Of a stretch of 64,000 bases of DNA, positions 12,301-20,745 are shown one piece after another. Below the pieces are notes generated by a model. It had not been told where the DNA came from and made no database searches. It saw only the letters and a program-made list of their open reading frames with translations. The translations under genes and the position numbers were made by a program. The DNA comes from Coprinellus micaceus (Eukaryota; Basidiomycota; Agaricomycetes; Agaricales; Psathyrellaceae), in assembly GCA_951394405.1 (NCBI GenBank), contig OX596336.1:1674001-1738000 (forward strand), read 5' to 3'. Position 1 is the stretch's first letter, and every line of letters begins with the position of its first letter.

Positions 12301-13053
12301 CGGTCCCGTTCTCCTGCTCGGTCGGGTTTTGCTGGCCGCCGGCAGGGCAGGTCCCCTCCCCCTCATGCACGCAGGGTCATGCAGCCGTCTAGGCGACCCC
12401 CGAGCCCTGACCGTGGTGCCCCCGCGGCTGGAGTGAAGAGGCCTCTTGAGGACACCAACAACTCCTCTGCGCCTGCTCCCGTTCGGAGGCGTGTGGAGGA
12501 ACGGCCTCGTGAACCGAATGCACCAGCCTCAGGTTCTTCTTCCCAACCCCAGGGCCACGGATTGCCCCACCAGCAGCGGGCAGAAGAATGGAGCCGCAAC
12601 GCGGAGTTCAGCGGGTCGCCAGAGCCTTCGACCGGCCCCATCGTTGGGCCCCCTGCCCCCCTTCATCAGCGCCAACAGCAAACCGTCGGTGGTGACCAAG
12701 GACCTGCTAAGCTGGCTTCGAGGCTCTCAGACGCGCATGCTGTACCTGATAATCAAGTGCGCCAATTGCCGAGGCACACACACATTCAGCACCAACAAAA
12801 TAGCAGCAACCCTCCGTTGCGGAATAGTTCCCCGACCTTGGAATCGTCGTCTGAGGCCCCATCGCTTTTGCAGCGGTTTGGAGGTGGTGGTCACCAGGCG
12901 CAGCGTAATGCTGCACCAAACTCTCGTGGGTCGCGTGGTGCGCATCGTGGTGGAAGAGGAAGGGGGGGAGGACAACCTCATCAATCACTCAACAATCGTA
13001 TCTCGTCTGGCACACCAAGTGTCCCGCTCCTGCAACGTATCGATCAAGGTTAA
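9331..13053 (+). CDS. Large disordered RS/RGG-rich protein, 1,240 aa
   Basis: This is a single uninterrupted frame of 1,240 codons. It starts MAEGSTSHGLFGNL. Residues about 240-385 are helical and Ala/Gln/Lys-rich (AQKALAAAQEAMSAS, then EQRSSKIKHQQDAFKKEL), probably a coiled coil. The rest is mostly Pro/Ser/Gln-rich and disordered. Toward the C-terminus come Arg-Ser dipeptides (THSRSRSRSPARSG) and an RGG-type stretch (GGHRGG-like, GRGRGGG). A short motif, Leu-Leu/Ile-x-Arg-Ile/Leu/Phe, recurs at both ends (PELLKRIND, PLISRLHSG, LASRLSDAH, SLLQRFGGG, PLLQRIDQG). RS and RGG tracts suggest a role in RNA processing or RNP assembly, but I recognise no folded domain, so this is a guess. It converges with hob3, 272 bases away. 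Confidence 0.75.
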   Translation: MAEGSTSHGLFGNLRASQTNSIPPPPSLTGFSFQTIGRQPELLKRINDAAPGSNGTEQYDFSPSPSPDLEEQLLRPTESSPGDSDAQQHPPARRNRLLDALAPDADVEMDDMVDDVNLNVGASPGPKQMASSIPLISRLHSGSTSTASQPSHGTRNTSSQPDSGLDENKAAKNASAKQGTAVHQARPGSTLGSTSSVSAFSARPTHHLSVPPTPPPGVDGPSGSSAPRTVTPYDSIRAVQTRLQSLLDTCLAGSEDFNAIRELAQVAKVESTSVSIASQKAVSLAQKALAAAQEAMSASQDCVKVSHAAKARWEAAIQGCEKFMEQRSSKIKHQQDAFKKELASLGETIKSLEEADRKCAAQREADRKALEQHQTQRADATAALQQTTPAPAPAPGTSSSSSAPGTAPNADRAPTHPVQTPVPIAEQHDDNARHYVLADEFDRLRREVEELRNFAQDRNRNDAAKQDEECEKNLSPEQHQQQEGSKQQPQHAKQESEQKEQTTRPPPGQLQSVLVPPVPPLPHRKPQQASQLAKPATDPQTLEQELKEKLKSHKKPSISTSSSSRTSAAGPCAPTLLQNGHMRTGSQQSRVASSASLPNFKQETKDPKAAPMKVKKEEEEERIPTASARPPAPPLPHRKAPSTSSMQLEYPPSSISPSTSLPVQPRPPNPPPLRIPQRGIVPSPMRNRVASGAESEDSPIHIHRQGSDPGNLPIIFPSSTSLTLETPPHSATSLSSMASAPFSAGGVKSEPVEGKVPPPVARVAAPAPPPIQIPPQQSVAHPPIATLSAGPSPVESSASSSVSTSASLFANANQHPAKKNNGKGKAHRVTSSMSSVSRPPPSAHLPPRPIDRPGPIPTKQNNQPPPAQSNSVPPSPINTVAIPTQPRSQPQTPTSASRPPLPRDAGNDPRRPGQPSFRPPLTNSDRSYVPTRSPPSPPPANHRSRSPVGRPRNASRLQPRGDHYSPGPVRGGRRRSASLPRRSSPTHSRSRSRSPARSGFAGRRQGRSPPPHARRVMQPSRRPPSPDRGAPAAGVKRPLEDTNNSSAPAPVRRRVEERPREPNAPASGSSSQPQGHGLPHQQRAEEWSRNAEFSGSPEPSTGPIVGPPAPLHQRQQQTVGGDQGPAKLASRLSDAHAVPDNQVRQLPRHTHIQHQQNSSNPPLRNSSPTLESSSEAPSLLQRFGGGGHQAQRNAAPNSRGSRGAHRGGRGRGGGQPHQSLNNRISSGTPSVPLLQRIDQG

Positions 13054-13325
13054 TAGAGGTACGTCGTATTCGCCGTCGGTCGAGAGGATTTGTGCTCATT
13101 TGGGACCCACTTACCTTAGGTTCAAGAGTATACTTTGGGAATCTCAGTCACCGTAAGCTTTCACTCCTCGTTCAATGGCTGGCATAGTGTAGAGTGGCTG
13201 CCTTCGATGGAGTAATCCATGTATCGAAAGAAAGTAAATGCGCCTCCTACGCTACCAGTGTATCCTATAGTACTATTCTACAATCCGTGCCTAAATAGCA
13301 CCTGCTTAACGTCGCTCTCAACATC

Positions 13326-14647
13326 TTAGTTGCCACCACAAATTGAAAGCTCCCGCATTTCGTTTAGCACACCTTCCACCTGAGAGGAAGAGTTGGACAC
13401 GGAGCAGAACTAAATGAGGACGATCAAAACTTACCTGTGCATCCAGCTGACCCGCAGCATAGTCATCTCGAACGTTGTCGGAGAAGTACCTACACGCGTC
13501 GGTCAGTGGACGAGGTGCTGTATTTTAGATGCGGACTCACCGTTGTACTCCGCTGAGCTTCTCATAGCCCTCCTCAGCGAACTTGGATTGCATACGAATC
13601 ATGGCTTCAAAGCTGGGGTCAAAGTAGGGGACGCGAAGGTCGAGGAACATCGGGAGCTCGTTGATAAGTTGTTCATTGAGCATCTTGTAGACTTCTTCAG
13701 CGTCATTCTTCTCTTGCTCCGCCTGTACGGTGATGGGTAGTTAGATTGGTTTCAAAGGCCGATCAAGAGAGGGTACTTGCTCTTGGGAGCTTGGTAGGGT
13801 CTTCAGGTGGCTTGTTTACAAGCTTGTCGTACTTGCTGCGCGTGGAGTCGTAGTCGAGAAGCTACGAATCCAAGGCCGGTGTGAGACTCGGGCGTGTAAC
13901 GTGAGGTAACATGGGCGGAACGCACCTTCTTGTTGCGCTTGGCGATGTGCTCGTTAACGACGGGGAAGTATGCTGCCATTTTGCCGACAGGCTCGAGGAT
14001 GGCTGTTCGGTATGGGACGTCCTATCACCCAGGACAATGCACATCGGTCAGTTCCCAAAATTCGTTACGGATTAGCTGGCTGAGAGGCGTACAAGTTCCC
14101 GATTGAAGCTGGAGTCAAGCTCGTCTACGGCTCGTTTGTAGGCATGCCCAGCCATTGCACCTTCCGACCCGTGTTCCGCTCCGCCGTAGAAAACCTCGAT
14201 GGTGTCGGCGATCCTGCCTTGCGCGGCTGTCATTGCTGTAGGCGATCGACGGTTAAATCGAAGGCTGAGCGGTGTCAGAATGGTGGTACGCACCTTTCAT
14301 GGCATCCCAGTACGCCTTGCTATCCTTCTGCAGGGCCTGACATTCCTTCTCGAAACTAAATCACCCCCAACGCCATTTCCATGAGCACACACTTCCTGAC
14401 GAGGCTCGGCATAGACATACACACGGTACTTCTCCTCTTCCTCGACGAACCCTCTATCGACCGTCCTCTCGATCTGTCCCGTCTTCTGGAGGAGCTGTGG
14501 TCGAGAGCAGGGTTAATTGGCGCAGTCCCCAACCGGAATGATGTAACTGACTGTGGTTCCAGCTCTGCTGACGGACTTCTTGAAGCTGCACGGTATTCAG
14601 AGGCTGTAGAATTAGCATAGACCATGTACCTACCCGTTCCAACTCAT
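13326..14647 (-). CDS. hob3: BAR-domain protein Hob3/Rvs161
   Basis: This is an ortholog of yeast Rvs161 and fission yeast Hob3. These are N-BAR proteins that bend membranes in endocytosis and actin organisation, usually as a heterodimer with an SH3-bearing Rvs167/Hob1 partner. The first exon is only 14 nt (14634-14647, ATGAGTTGGAACGG); splicing to TTCAAGAAG gives MSWNGFKKSVSRAGTT, the typical N-terminus with an amphipathic helix. Further blocks match the family: LLQKTGQIERTVDR, MTAAQGRIADTIEVFYGG, LVNKPPEDPTKLPRAEQEK, then LRVPYFDPSFEAMIRMQSKF and DDYAAGQLDAQVEGVLNEM. The stop is at 13326-13328. At least six short introns interrupt it. There is no SH3 domain, as expected for Rvs161. A GGGCGCTTA motif at 14733 lies 86 bases upstream of the start. 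Confidence 0.92.
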
Positions 14648-15170
14648 GGTGGTCGCCTGGTGTAGCGGAAAGGATGAAGGGAGGTGATGGGTCGGGAACA
14701 ACCACCGCCATCGCAGTCGCCGAATGATTTAGGGGCGCTTAGTCAGCGATAGATAGGGGCGTTACCTCTTTGTAGGAGCCTCGCGAATTCTGCAACTTGT
14801 TCAAGAACCAACACAGTCGTCGCCGTGTATCGCGACGACCTGCCCAATTGGTACTCAATACCGCCATGGGACACTCGAAAACGAAACGACTCGATACTTG
14901 CGACAATGAAGCTATTGTTCCCTCCATGAATGCCAGGTCAAGTCTTGGCCTCTCCGGGAACACCAGGGTTCAGGAAAGCCATCGAGACCCTTGCGCCAAG
15001 GCTGTCCTTCGATCTCCAAAGGCACACGACTCTGCAGAACCAGCTGAGCCATATTCCACCGAACGATGAAAGGTGAATGCCATTCAGGCTGTCAGACTCA
15101 CCGCGATCGGCTCCCTCATCAAGGGCAGCGATCGAGGTTTGGTCTCCACAGCGAGTGGGGGAAATGACCC

Positions 15171-15178
15171 TATATATA
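15171..15178 (+). promoter_or_regulatory. TATA box of uve1
   Basis: TATATATA at 15171-15178 lies about 65 bases upstream of the chosen ATG at 15244. It runs directly into AAGCGCC, an eight-base match to the motif TAAGCGCCC found upstream of several genes here. If transcription starts about 30 bases downstream, the in-frame Met at 15073 would be excluded, which supports the start at 15244. Confidence 0.5.
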
Positions 15179-15243
15179 AGCGCCAGTCATCTTCTGTGTT
15201 TCCTCACTTTATGCTTCGGACCATTCCCAAGTTCCCCGCCAGA

Positions 15244-17458
15244 ATGAGCAGCTTGGCAGCGAACAACAGCCTTCCTCTGCGTCATAGCTCTCGGGCAACT
15301 GCGTTGCGCTCGATGACGACGACGAAGGCGGCTTTGATGCAGGAAGGCAAAGATACGGCGACGGTAGAAGAAACGCGGGTCGGGGTTCCCGAAGTGGAGG
15401 TTCGACCTCGACAAAGGAGAAAGAGGAGTCTTCGAGGTGCGGGGATAGCGGCAGTGGAGCTAGGAGCGAGTGGCGCAGTAGAGGACGGTCACGACAAGCC
15501 CAAGAAGAGGCGCACAACGAACAAGCAGGCGGTCCCGAAGGAAGAACAGGAGAAGATTGGGGGAGCTCTCAACGAAGAAGGAGTGCCAGTTAAGGGCCCC
15601 GCCGGGAGGAAGAGAAAGGCGAAGGCGAAAGTGCCAGAGGAATTTGTTGGCTCTGTCGACGAAGTAGGCCAACTTATCCAGGGATCACCGGTGAAAAGGA
15701 GGAAGAGGAAGAGGGCTGCATTGGCAGGAGAAGGAGAGGATGTCGTAGGAACGGTAAACGAAGCTGGGGAGCCCGTTCCAGGAACCCCAGTGAAGGTGAA
15801 GAGGAAAAGAAAGCTGAAGGAAGAACCGCTCTATGTCATCCCCGACGTGGTGAAGAAAACGACGACGTTCAAAGGCAGACTCGGTGAGTGATTTGCCCCC
15901 CATGCATCCTACTTTGACTAAACGGCCCAGGCTATGCCTGTCTGAACACCGTTTTGAGGAACAGGAAACCAGCAACAGAGTCTGTCTTTTGCTCGAGAGC
16001 GTGCAGGTGCGTACATTCTCTTCTGGGAACCAAACTTCCCTTTGCTTAAACGGACTTCGCTTTAGGATCGATACCATCAAGAAGAATGGAATGGACTGGG
16101 TGAAAGACCTGGGACGCAAGAACGTCCTAGACCTGCTCGTCCTGATCCAGTGGAACGAAGACAACGTGGGTCGCTCCTCCTTTTCATAGTGTTAAAATGT
16201 CTCAACCTTCGCTCTAGAACATCAAATTCATGCGGCTCTCCTCAGAGATGTTCCCCTTCGCGTCCCATCCCAAGTACGGCTATACACTCGAATACTGTGC
16301 TGACGTTCTGGCGGAAGCCGGTGCATTGGCAAATAAGTACGGCCACCGGTTGACGGTCCATCCTGGACAGTTCACGCAACTTGGTAGTAACAAGCCCGCC
16401 GTGATTGACTCTGCTATACGAGAACTAGAGTATCATTGCCAGATGCTCGACCTGATGGGCATTGGACCGGATGGGGTGATGATTGTGCATGTAAGTGGTG
16501 CTTACCATTCAATCCTTCGACCTGAGCCTAATCTCAGGTTGTCAGGGTGGGGGAGTATATGGGGACAAGGGTGCTGCGATCTCCCGTATCAAGCATACGA
16601 TTTCGGAACAACTCTCCGCCAATGCCCGGGCGCGCCTCGTCCTTGAAAATGATGAAATGTGTTATAACGCAGAGGACCTTCTTGGTATTTGCGAGGAGCT
16701 CAACGTGCCCCTAGTGTTCGGTGAGATCTCAAATCGGTGCTGTGTACCGCCTTTCTCATCATTTTCAACAGATTACCATCACGACCAACTTAAGCCCTCC
16801 TCGATACCACCTTCCGAAATTATTGCTAGAGCGAACGCCATCTTCGCAAAGAGGGGCATCAAGCCAAAGCAGCACTTAAGCGAGCCGCGACCAGGGGCGG
16901 TGACACTGATGGAACGAAGAGCGCATGCCGACCGCTGTGAGGCTCTGCCTCCTGACCTTCCAGATGATATGGGTGCGTGTCTTTCAGTCGATGCGGTGAA
17001 AATCGTATCTCAACCCTGATGCAACTCCCCTGCAAGTAGATCTGATGATAGAAGCCAAGGACAAAGAGCAAGCCGTACTCCACCTCTACCGGATGTACGA
17101 CTTACAACCTGTCAAGCGCGGTACGTGACCGTCCTCTCCAGCGCGAGTAATACTCAAACATTGTGAAGAATCTCTCCGTCCACCAGCAGAGACCCAAACC
17201 AAAGAAACGAAGGGTCGTAAATCCAATAAAGCCTCCAACGGAACGCAATCGCCGACCAAGAAGAAAGGGAAAGCCAAGGCTGCTATTAGCGACGAGGAGA
17301 CGAGCGAGTTGGATGACTGGCCAGGCGAGGGAGAGTCCGAGTCAGAACGTTCAAGTGCGAGCGGCTTGGATGCGCAGCTGACGAGTATGGAGGAAGAGCC
17401 CAAATTTGTGGAAGAGGAGGAGAGGACCTGTGAACACGGGTCACACCAAAGACAGTGA
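15244..17458 (+). CDS. uve1: UV-damage endonuclease (UVDE/Uve1)
   Basis: This is a homologue of fission yeast Uve1. UVDE nicks DNA 5' to UV photoproducts and other lesions and starts alternative excision repair; it is a metal-dependent TIM-barrel enzyme. Eight exons (15244-15883, 15931-16006, 16066-16165, 16218-16490, 16546-16720, 16772-16972, 17040-17120, 17187-17458) sum to 1,818 nt, 605 aa. Family blocks are RLGYACLNTVLR, RIDTIKKNGMDWVKDLG, IKFMRLSSEMFPFASHPKYG, LTVHPGQFTQLGS, MIVHGGGVYGDK, LVLENDEMCYN, VPLVFDYHHDQLKP and the C-terminal IEAKDKEQAVLHLYRMYDL. The His, Glu and Asp metal ligands fall in these blocks. The basic N-terminus has three tandem repeats, and the C-terminal tail is acidic. 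The extended N-terminus probably carries nuclear or mitochondrial targeting signals. Confidence 0.93.
15517..15830 (+). repeat. Three tandem protein repeats in the Uve1 N-terminus
   Basis: Three copies of about 30 residues follow the pattern (E)-x-(V/I)-G-x-(L/V)-(N/D)-E-x-G-x-x-(V/I)-x-G-x-(P/A)-x-K/R, each followed by a Lys/Arg cluster. Copy 1 begins KIGGALNEEGVPVKG, copy 2 FVGSVDEVGQLIQGSPVK, copy 3 VVGTVNEAGEPVPGTPVK. Every copy ends in a basic run such as KRRKRKR. This suggests internal duplication of a nuclear-localisation or DNA-binding linker. Confidence 0.7.
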
Positions 17459-17553
17459 AGCCTTTGGGCCCGGGGATTGGATTTGGCCAAGTTCTCCGGA
17501 CTCGCGCGAGTGTTGCAGGGGTGGGGAGTACAAAAATACAGGTTCAGTGCTAA

Positions 17554-18358
17554 TTAAAAAACAAATTTCTTGAAAGCCTCGTAGCATTGGAGAATGGCAC
17601 GTCGATTGTCGAGAGGTTTCATACCGTCGCTGAACCTGCGATTGGGGCGAGGGATGTCGGGGACATGTCCAGTGACGATGGTGGGAGTAGGGGGATATTG
17701 TCCTCGTTCAACACATCGAGCCAAATCATGGGTGATTGGAATCTTGAAGAAACTCGGAGATGTCCCAGCCATGATTATACCCGGGACGACCTAGACCAAG
17801 GGATGAATGGCATTCACAGTACGATTGTTAAACGTACGCTTACCTTGCTGTCCCATTCCTCGAGTCCCACCGATCGCCTCCGAGCGTTATTGTCCTGGAA
17901 GGCGGCTATGGCCTCCGCGATAAGAATCGTTTATCCTCCTGGACTAGGAGGACAATATCGTTTGCATTTCGATCGATGATGCAGATGGTGGGCTTGGCAT
18001 ACTTGCGCTCCCCGCATACGATGAACCGTAACTCTTTGCATGTGCGAACTGCTCGAGGGCGGTGGGTATAACCAAAGGAATGAAAAAGTGCCACAGCGAA
18101 TTCGTCAACCGCGGATTCCCCAGGCTCCGAGGGCATCATTGCAAGTTCAAGTTGAGTGAGGAGGCTGTAGACGGTGTCGTTGACTGCGTCGTCCGCGGTG
18201 AGGGCAGTGAGAACCTCCTGATCGACGGCGGGAGTAGGTAAGGGCGTCTCGCCAAAGAATGTTGGAGCGTCCTGGAAGGTGATTTTAATGTTGTACGCCT
18301 CCAACTCGTTGTCGGTCCATTCATTCCCCGACTTGGCTGAGCGAATTATGTTGGCCAT
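17554..18358 (-). pseudogene. PD-(D/E)XK-like agaricomycete family gene, probably frameshifted
   Basis: The start MANIIRSAKSGNEWTDNELE and the end LDNRRAILQCYEAFKKFVF (stop 17554-17556) match an expanded mushroom family I know only as hypothetical. The pattern ESAVDEFAVALFHSFGY, then TICIIDRNANDIVLLVQEDK, fits a PD-(D/E)XK nuclease-like core (Asp, then Glu-x-Lys); this is inferred. Directly after QEDKRF the frame runs into a stop at 17906. The expected continuation (LIAEAIAAFQDNNARR, then GLEEWDSK, an intron, VVPGIIMAGTSP) is present in another frame with no room for an intron. Family members normally have about ten residues between KRF and QLIAEAI, so a deletion of roughly 31 nt, or a sequencing error, is likely. 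Confidence 0.65.
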
Positions 18359-18431
18359 GGTGGCTTGACGGTAACGTTCGTGGCACAAATGTCTGTGGCC
18401 CAAATAGCTGCTGAACTGTAGCTCCGGCATC

Positions 18432-18459
18432 AAACATGTGCATACAATTGCACATGTTT
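18432..18459. promoter_or_regulatory. 11-bp perfect inverted repeat
   Basis: AAACATGTGCA (18432-18442) and TGCACATGTTT (18449-18459) are perfect reverse complements separated by six bases. Each arm contains CACATG/CATGTG, an E-box-like core. It lies 74-101 bases upstream of the ATG of the gene ending at 17554, so an operator for a dimeric factor is a reasonable reading. It is followed at once by TTAAGCGCTC and TAAGCGCC. It is unlikely to be a terminator, since no transcript is expected to end here. Confidence 0.45.
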
Positions 18460-18983
18460 AAGCGCTCACTAAGCGCCACAGCAAGCTTCACAGCTAAGAC
18501 CTGCTGGTTTCACTCTTATGCTCTCCATTGGTCTTGGTCCTACTATTTGTTCCTGCTGCTGCTACCCCTTCAACGGACCGGCCTGGAGCCGTCGACGCCT
18601 GGTCCGAGGACGAGAGGTAAGCGCCGTATAATGTCCTCGGATTAAACCGCGTATTCTGCGGTCATGCTTGTCGGCCTTCGCTACTATTTATGAAGTAAGG
18701 GGAGGAGGCCGTGGAAAGGGTGCCTAGAAGTCCATAACGAATACCTCAGTAAAAGAGCAATAGCTGTCTTTAATGGCGTTCTCTGAAAGGAGATGTGACC
18801 GTAGCTGAGCTTGTTGTCACGGGTTCGTGGAATATGAGGAAACCCACGCAGACACCCGAGATATCCAGCGTGGCCACTCAGCGCCAACGCCGAAGAAGTA
18901 GGGGCGCAACCGCCCCCTTGAGAAGATGTCCGTCACGCTGTCCCATGCGCCGCGTTGGACGATCGGGTGCAGTGGCTACGATT
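18460..18983. other. Intergenic region downstream of the F-box-like gene
   Basis: There is no convincing gene here. The left end holds TAAGCGCC at 18470. The rest is presumably the 3' untranslated region of the minus-strand F-box-like gene and promoter sequence of the broken gene at 17554-18358. Confidence 0.4.
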
Positions 18984-20020
18984 CTAATGGCAAGCTTCCG
19001 ATTTGTCCTATTCAAAAGCGTCAGTCAATGGCGCAACCTTCGCGCGTGAAAATGCATACCTCCGAATTCTTTCCCCGACGCTCATTGACCACTCGCTCAG
19101 CTAGCGACCATAATTTGTTGCCTGACGAAGGAGCCTTCCACACGTCGAGAAGTTCTCCATGCGACAGGTGGAAGTTCCTTGCCAGTTTAGTGGGCTCGAG
19201 GGAGGCAACAGCGACGCGGTCGTCAACCTCTCCCTCAGCCAGGGCTTTGACATCTTCGGAAATCTGGAGTGTGATTGATTCTAAAGAGAGACAGACCACA
19301 AGCACGCGGAGGCTTTCAGGGCAGTTTTGGAGGACGCATTTTGCCACCTGAGCGGGATTCAGGTCGTAGACGTCGACACTGAGATGCGTGAGCGCGGTCA
19401 GGTTCTGGAGTGACGTCCAATCCCACTCGCCCTCTTTCTTTCTACAAGTGACGTCCAGATGTGTGATACGGGAGAAAATGGGATGAGAGAAATCGCGGTT
19501 TGAGGTGGCTGCGTGTCTGAGGACGAACTGAGAAAGGGATAATTGGGTTGGCCGGAGTAACGGGGAAGTCAGGGCTGTTCGGAGCCGGGGAAGGGTCCCT
19601 TCAGGTTGCAGGTATGACCAGATGGCGAGAGACCGCACAGAGGAGTGGCATTTGTGCAAAATTTCTGCTGCCTTGCGATCGTTTTCTTCGACATATTCGA
19701 GGAATCTGAAGAACAGGCCCTTAACATGAAGGGCGAAGAAATCCGCTGGTTTGGTTGAAACGGGGGCCGTCACCGTATGGTAGAATTGACCACTTTCAAA
19801 GTCAATCAGGACATCGCGGTATATGATGGGCTCTACCCTTCTTAAGTTTCAGGTTGCAGTTATCGCACAACCAAAGAGACACTCACCATTGCTGGATCTG
19901 CTTTGAAATCAGGGCGAGCGTCGGTCGGCCCTTGTCATCTTCAACGGCGATCTCAAATACAAGCCTGGTTATATCCTCAGGCAATTCCAAGAAGCAAGCC
20001 AAATGACCTTGTGGCTCCAT
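18984..20020 (-). CDS. F-box-like protein, 311 aa
   Basis: Three exons (20020-19887, 19837-19060, 19007-18984) sum to 936 nt. The N-terminus MEPQGHLACFLELPEDITRL continues VFEIAVEDDKGRPTLALISK, the typical degenerate F-box of agaricomycete 'LPxEIxRLIFEIAA' proteins, then QQWVEPIIYRDVL. The rest resembles leucine-rich F-box proteins without a clear repeat count (ITHLDVTCRKKEGEWDW, LTALTHLSVDVY). A role as an SCF ubiquitin-ligase adaptor is inferred. The short last exon (DKSEACH, stop) is the least certain part. It is paralogous to the fragment at 1-399, with the same intron position after Ser-Glu. The two copies are about 19 kb apart on opposite strands. Confidence 0.75.
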
Positions 20021-20745
20021 CGCCTCTTCACAGAGGCCAAGATAGATTCCTCTGACGGAGATGATGGTGAGGAAGAAGGGCTCTGGTTGCTTTGACGCGT
20101 GTCAGCTGGCAGGACCTGATGGCAGAGCGCTGAAACTCAGAAAGGCATAAAACCTCCTATCTCTCCTCAAGCGCTCGCCTCGGGCAGCATCCAATGCCTG
20201 CTGGAAGGCTGTCCCAGTATTCCATCGCGCTGGCTAGTTCGCGAAATGCCAACGCGATTCGGCTCTCGACTGAGGTGCCAACTTGAAGGACATGAAACTG
20301 GAAGAATATGATCGAAGGTCAGATACAAATACAAGGAGTGGATATTGCAAGCGAGTGCGCGTGGTATGGACCAACAGGGGGTAGCAATTAGTAGCGACTT
20401 GGTATGTAGCACGAATCGTGAATGCGGATGTACAGACAGAGAGGGGAGAGTAGATGATGCTACAATACAATGTGTTGGAGAGGTATCATGCGTGTATGCG
20501 AAAAGGGTTCGACGTCAGTGGGCAATGGCCAGCAAGGATAATGTGCAGTAGGAAGAGAGAGGGAGAGATGAGATGAATGTCGAGGATAAAGATACGACGC
20601 GCGCCACAGGCACCAAGAAGTAAGTTGAAGGAGATTAGGAGGTATGTAGAATAGTGGTCGTCTCACAGCGTAAAGGTCGTCACGTCCGTCCGGGGCACGA
20701 AGTCAGTCGATCAAACAAGAACCAGAGAGGCTGCATATGCCCCTC
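20021..20745. other. Intergenic region between PRM1 and the F-box-like gene
   Basis: This holds the 3' side of PRM1 and the promoter of the F-box-like gene at 18984-20020, both on the minus strand. I see no gene. The short frames on both strands have no family resemblance. Confidence 0.4.
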
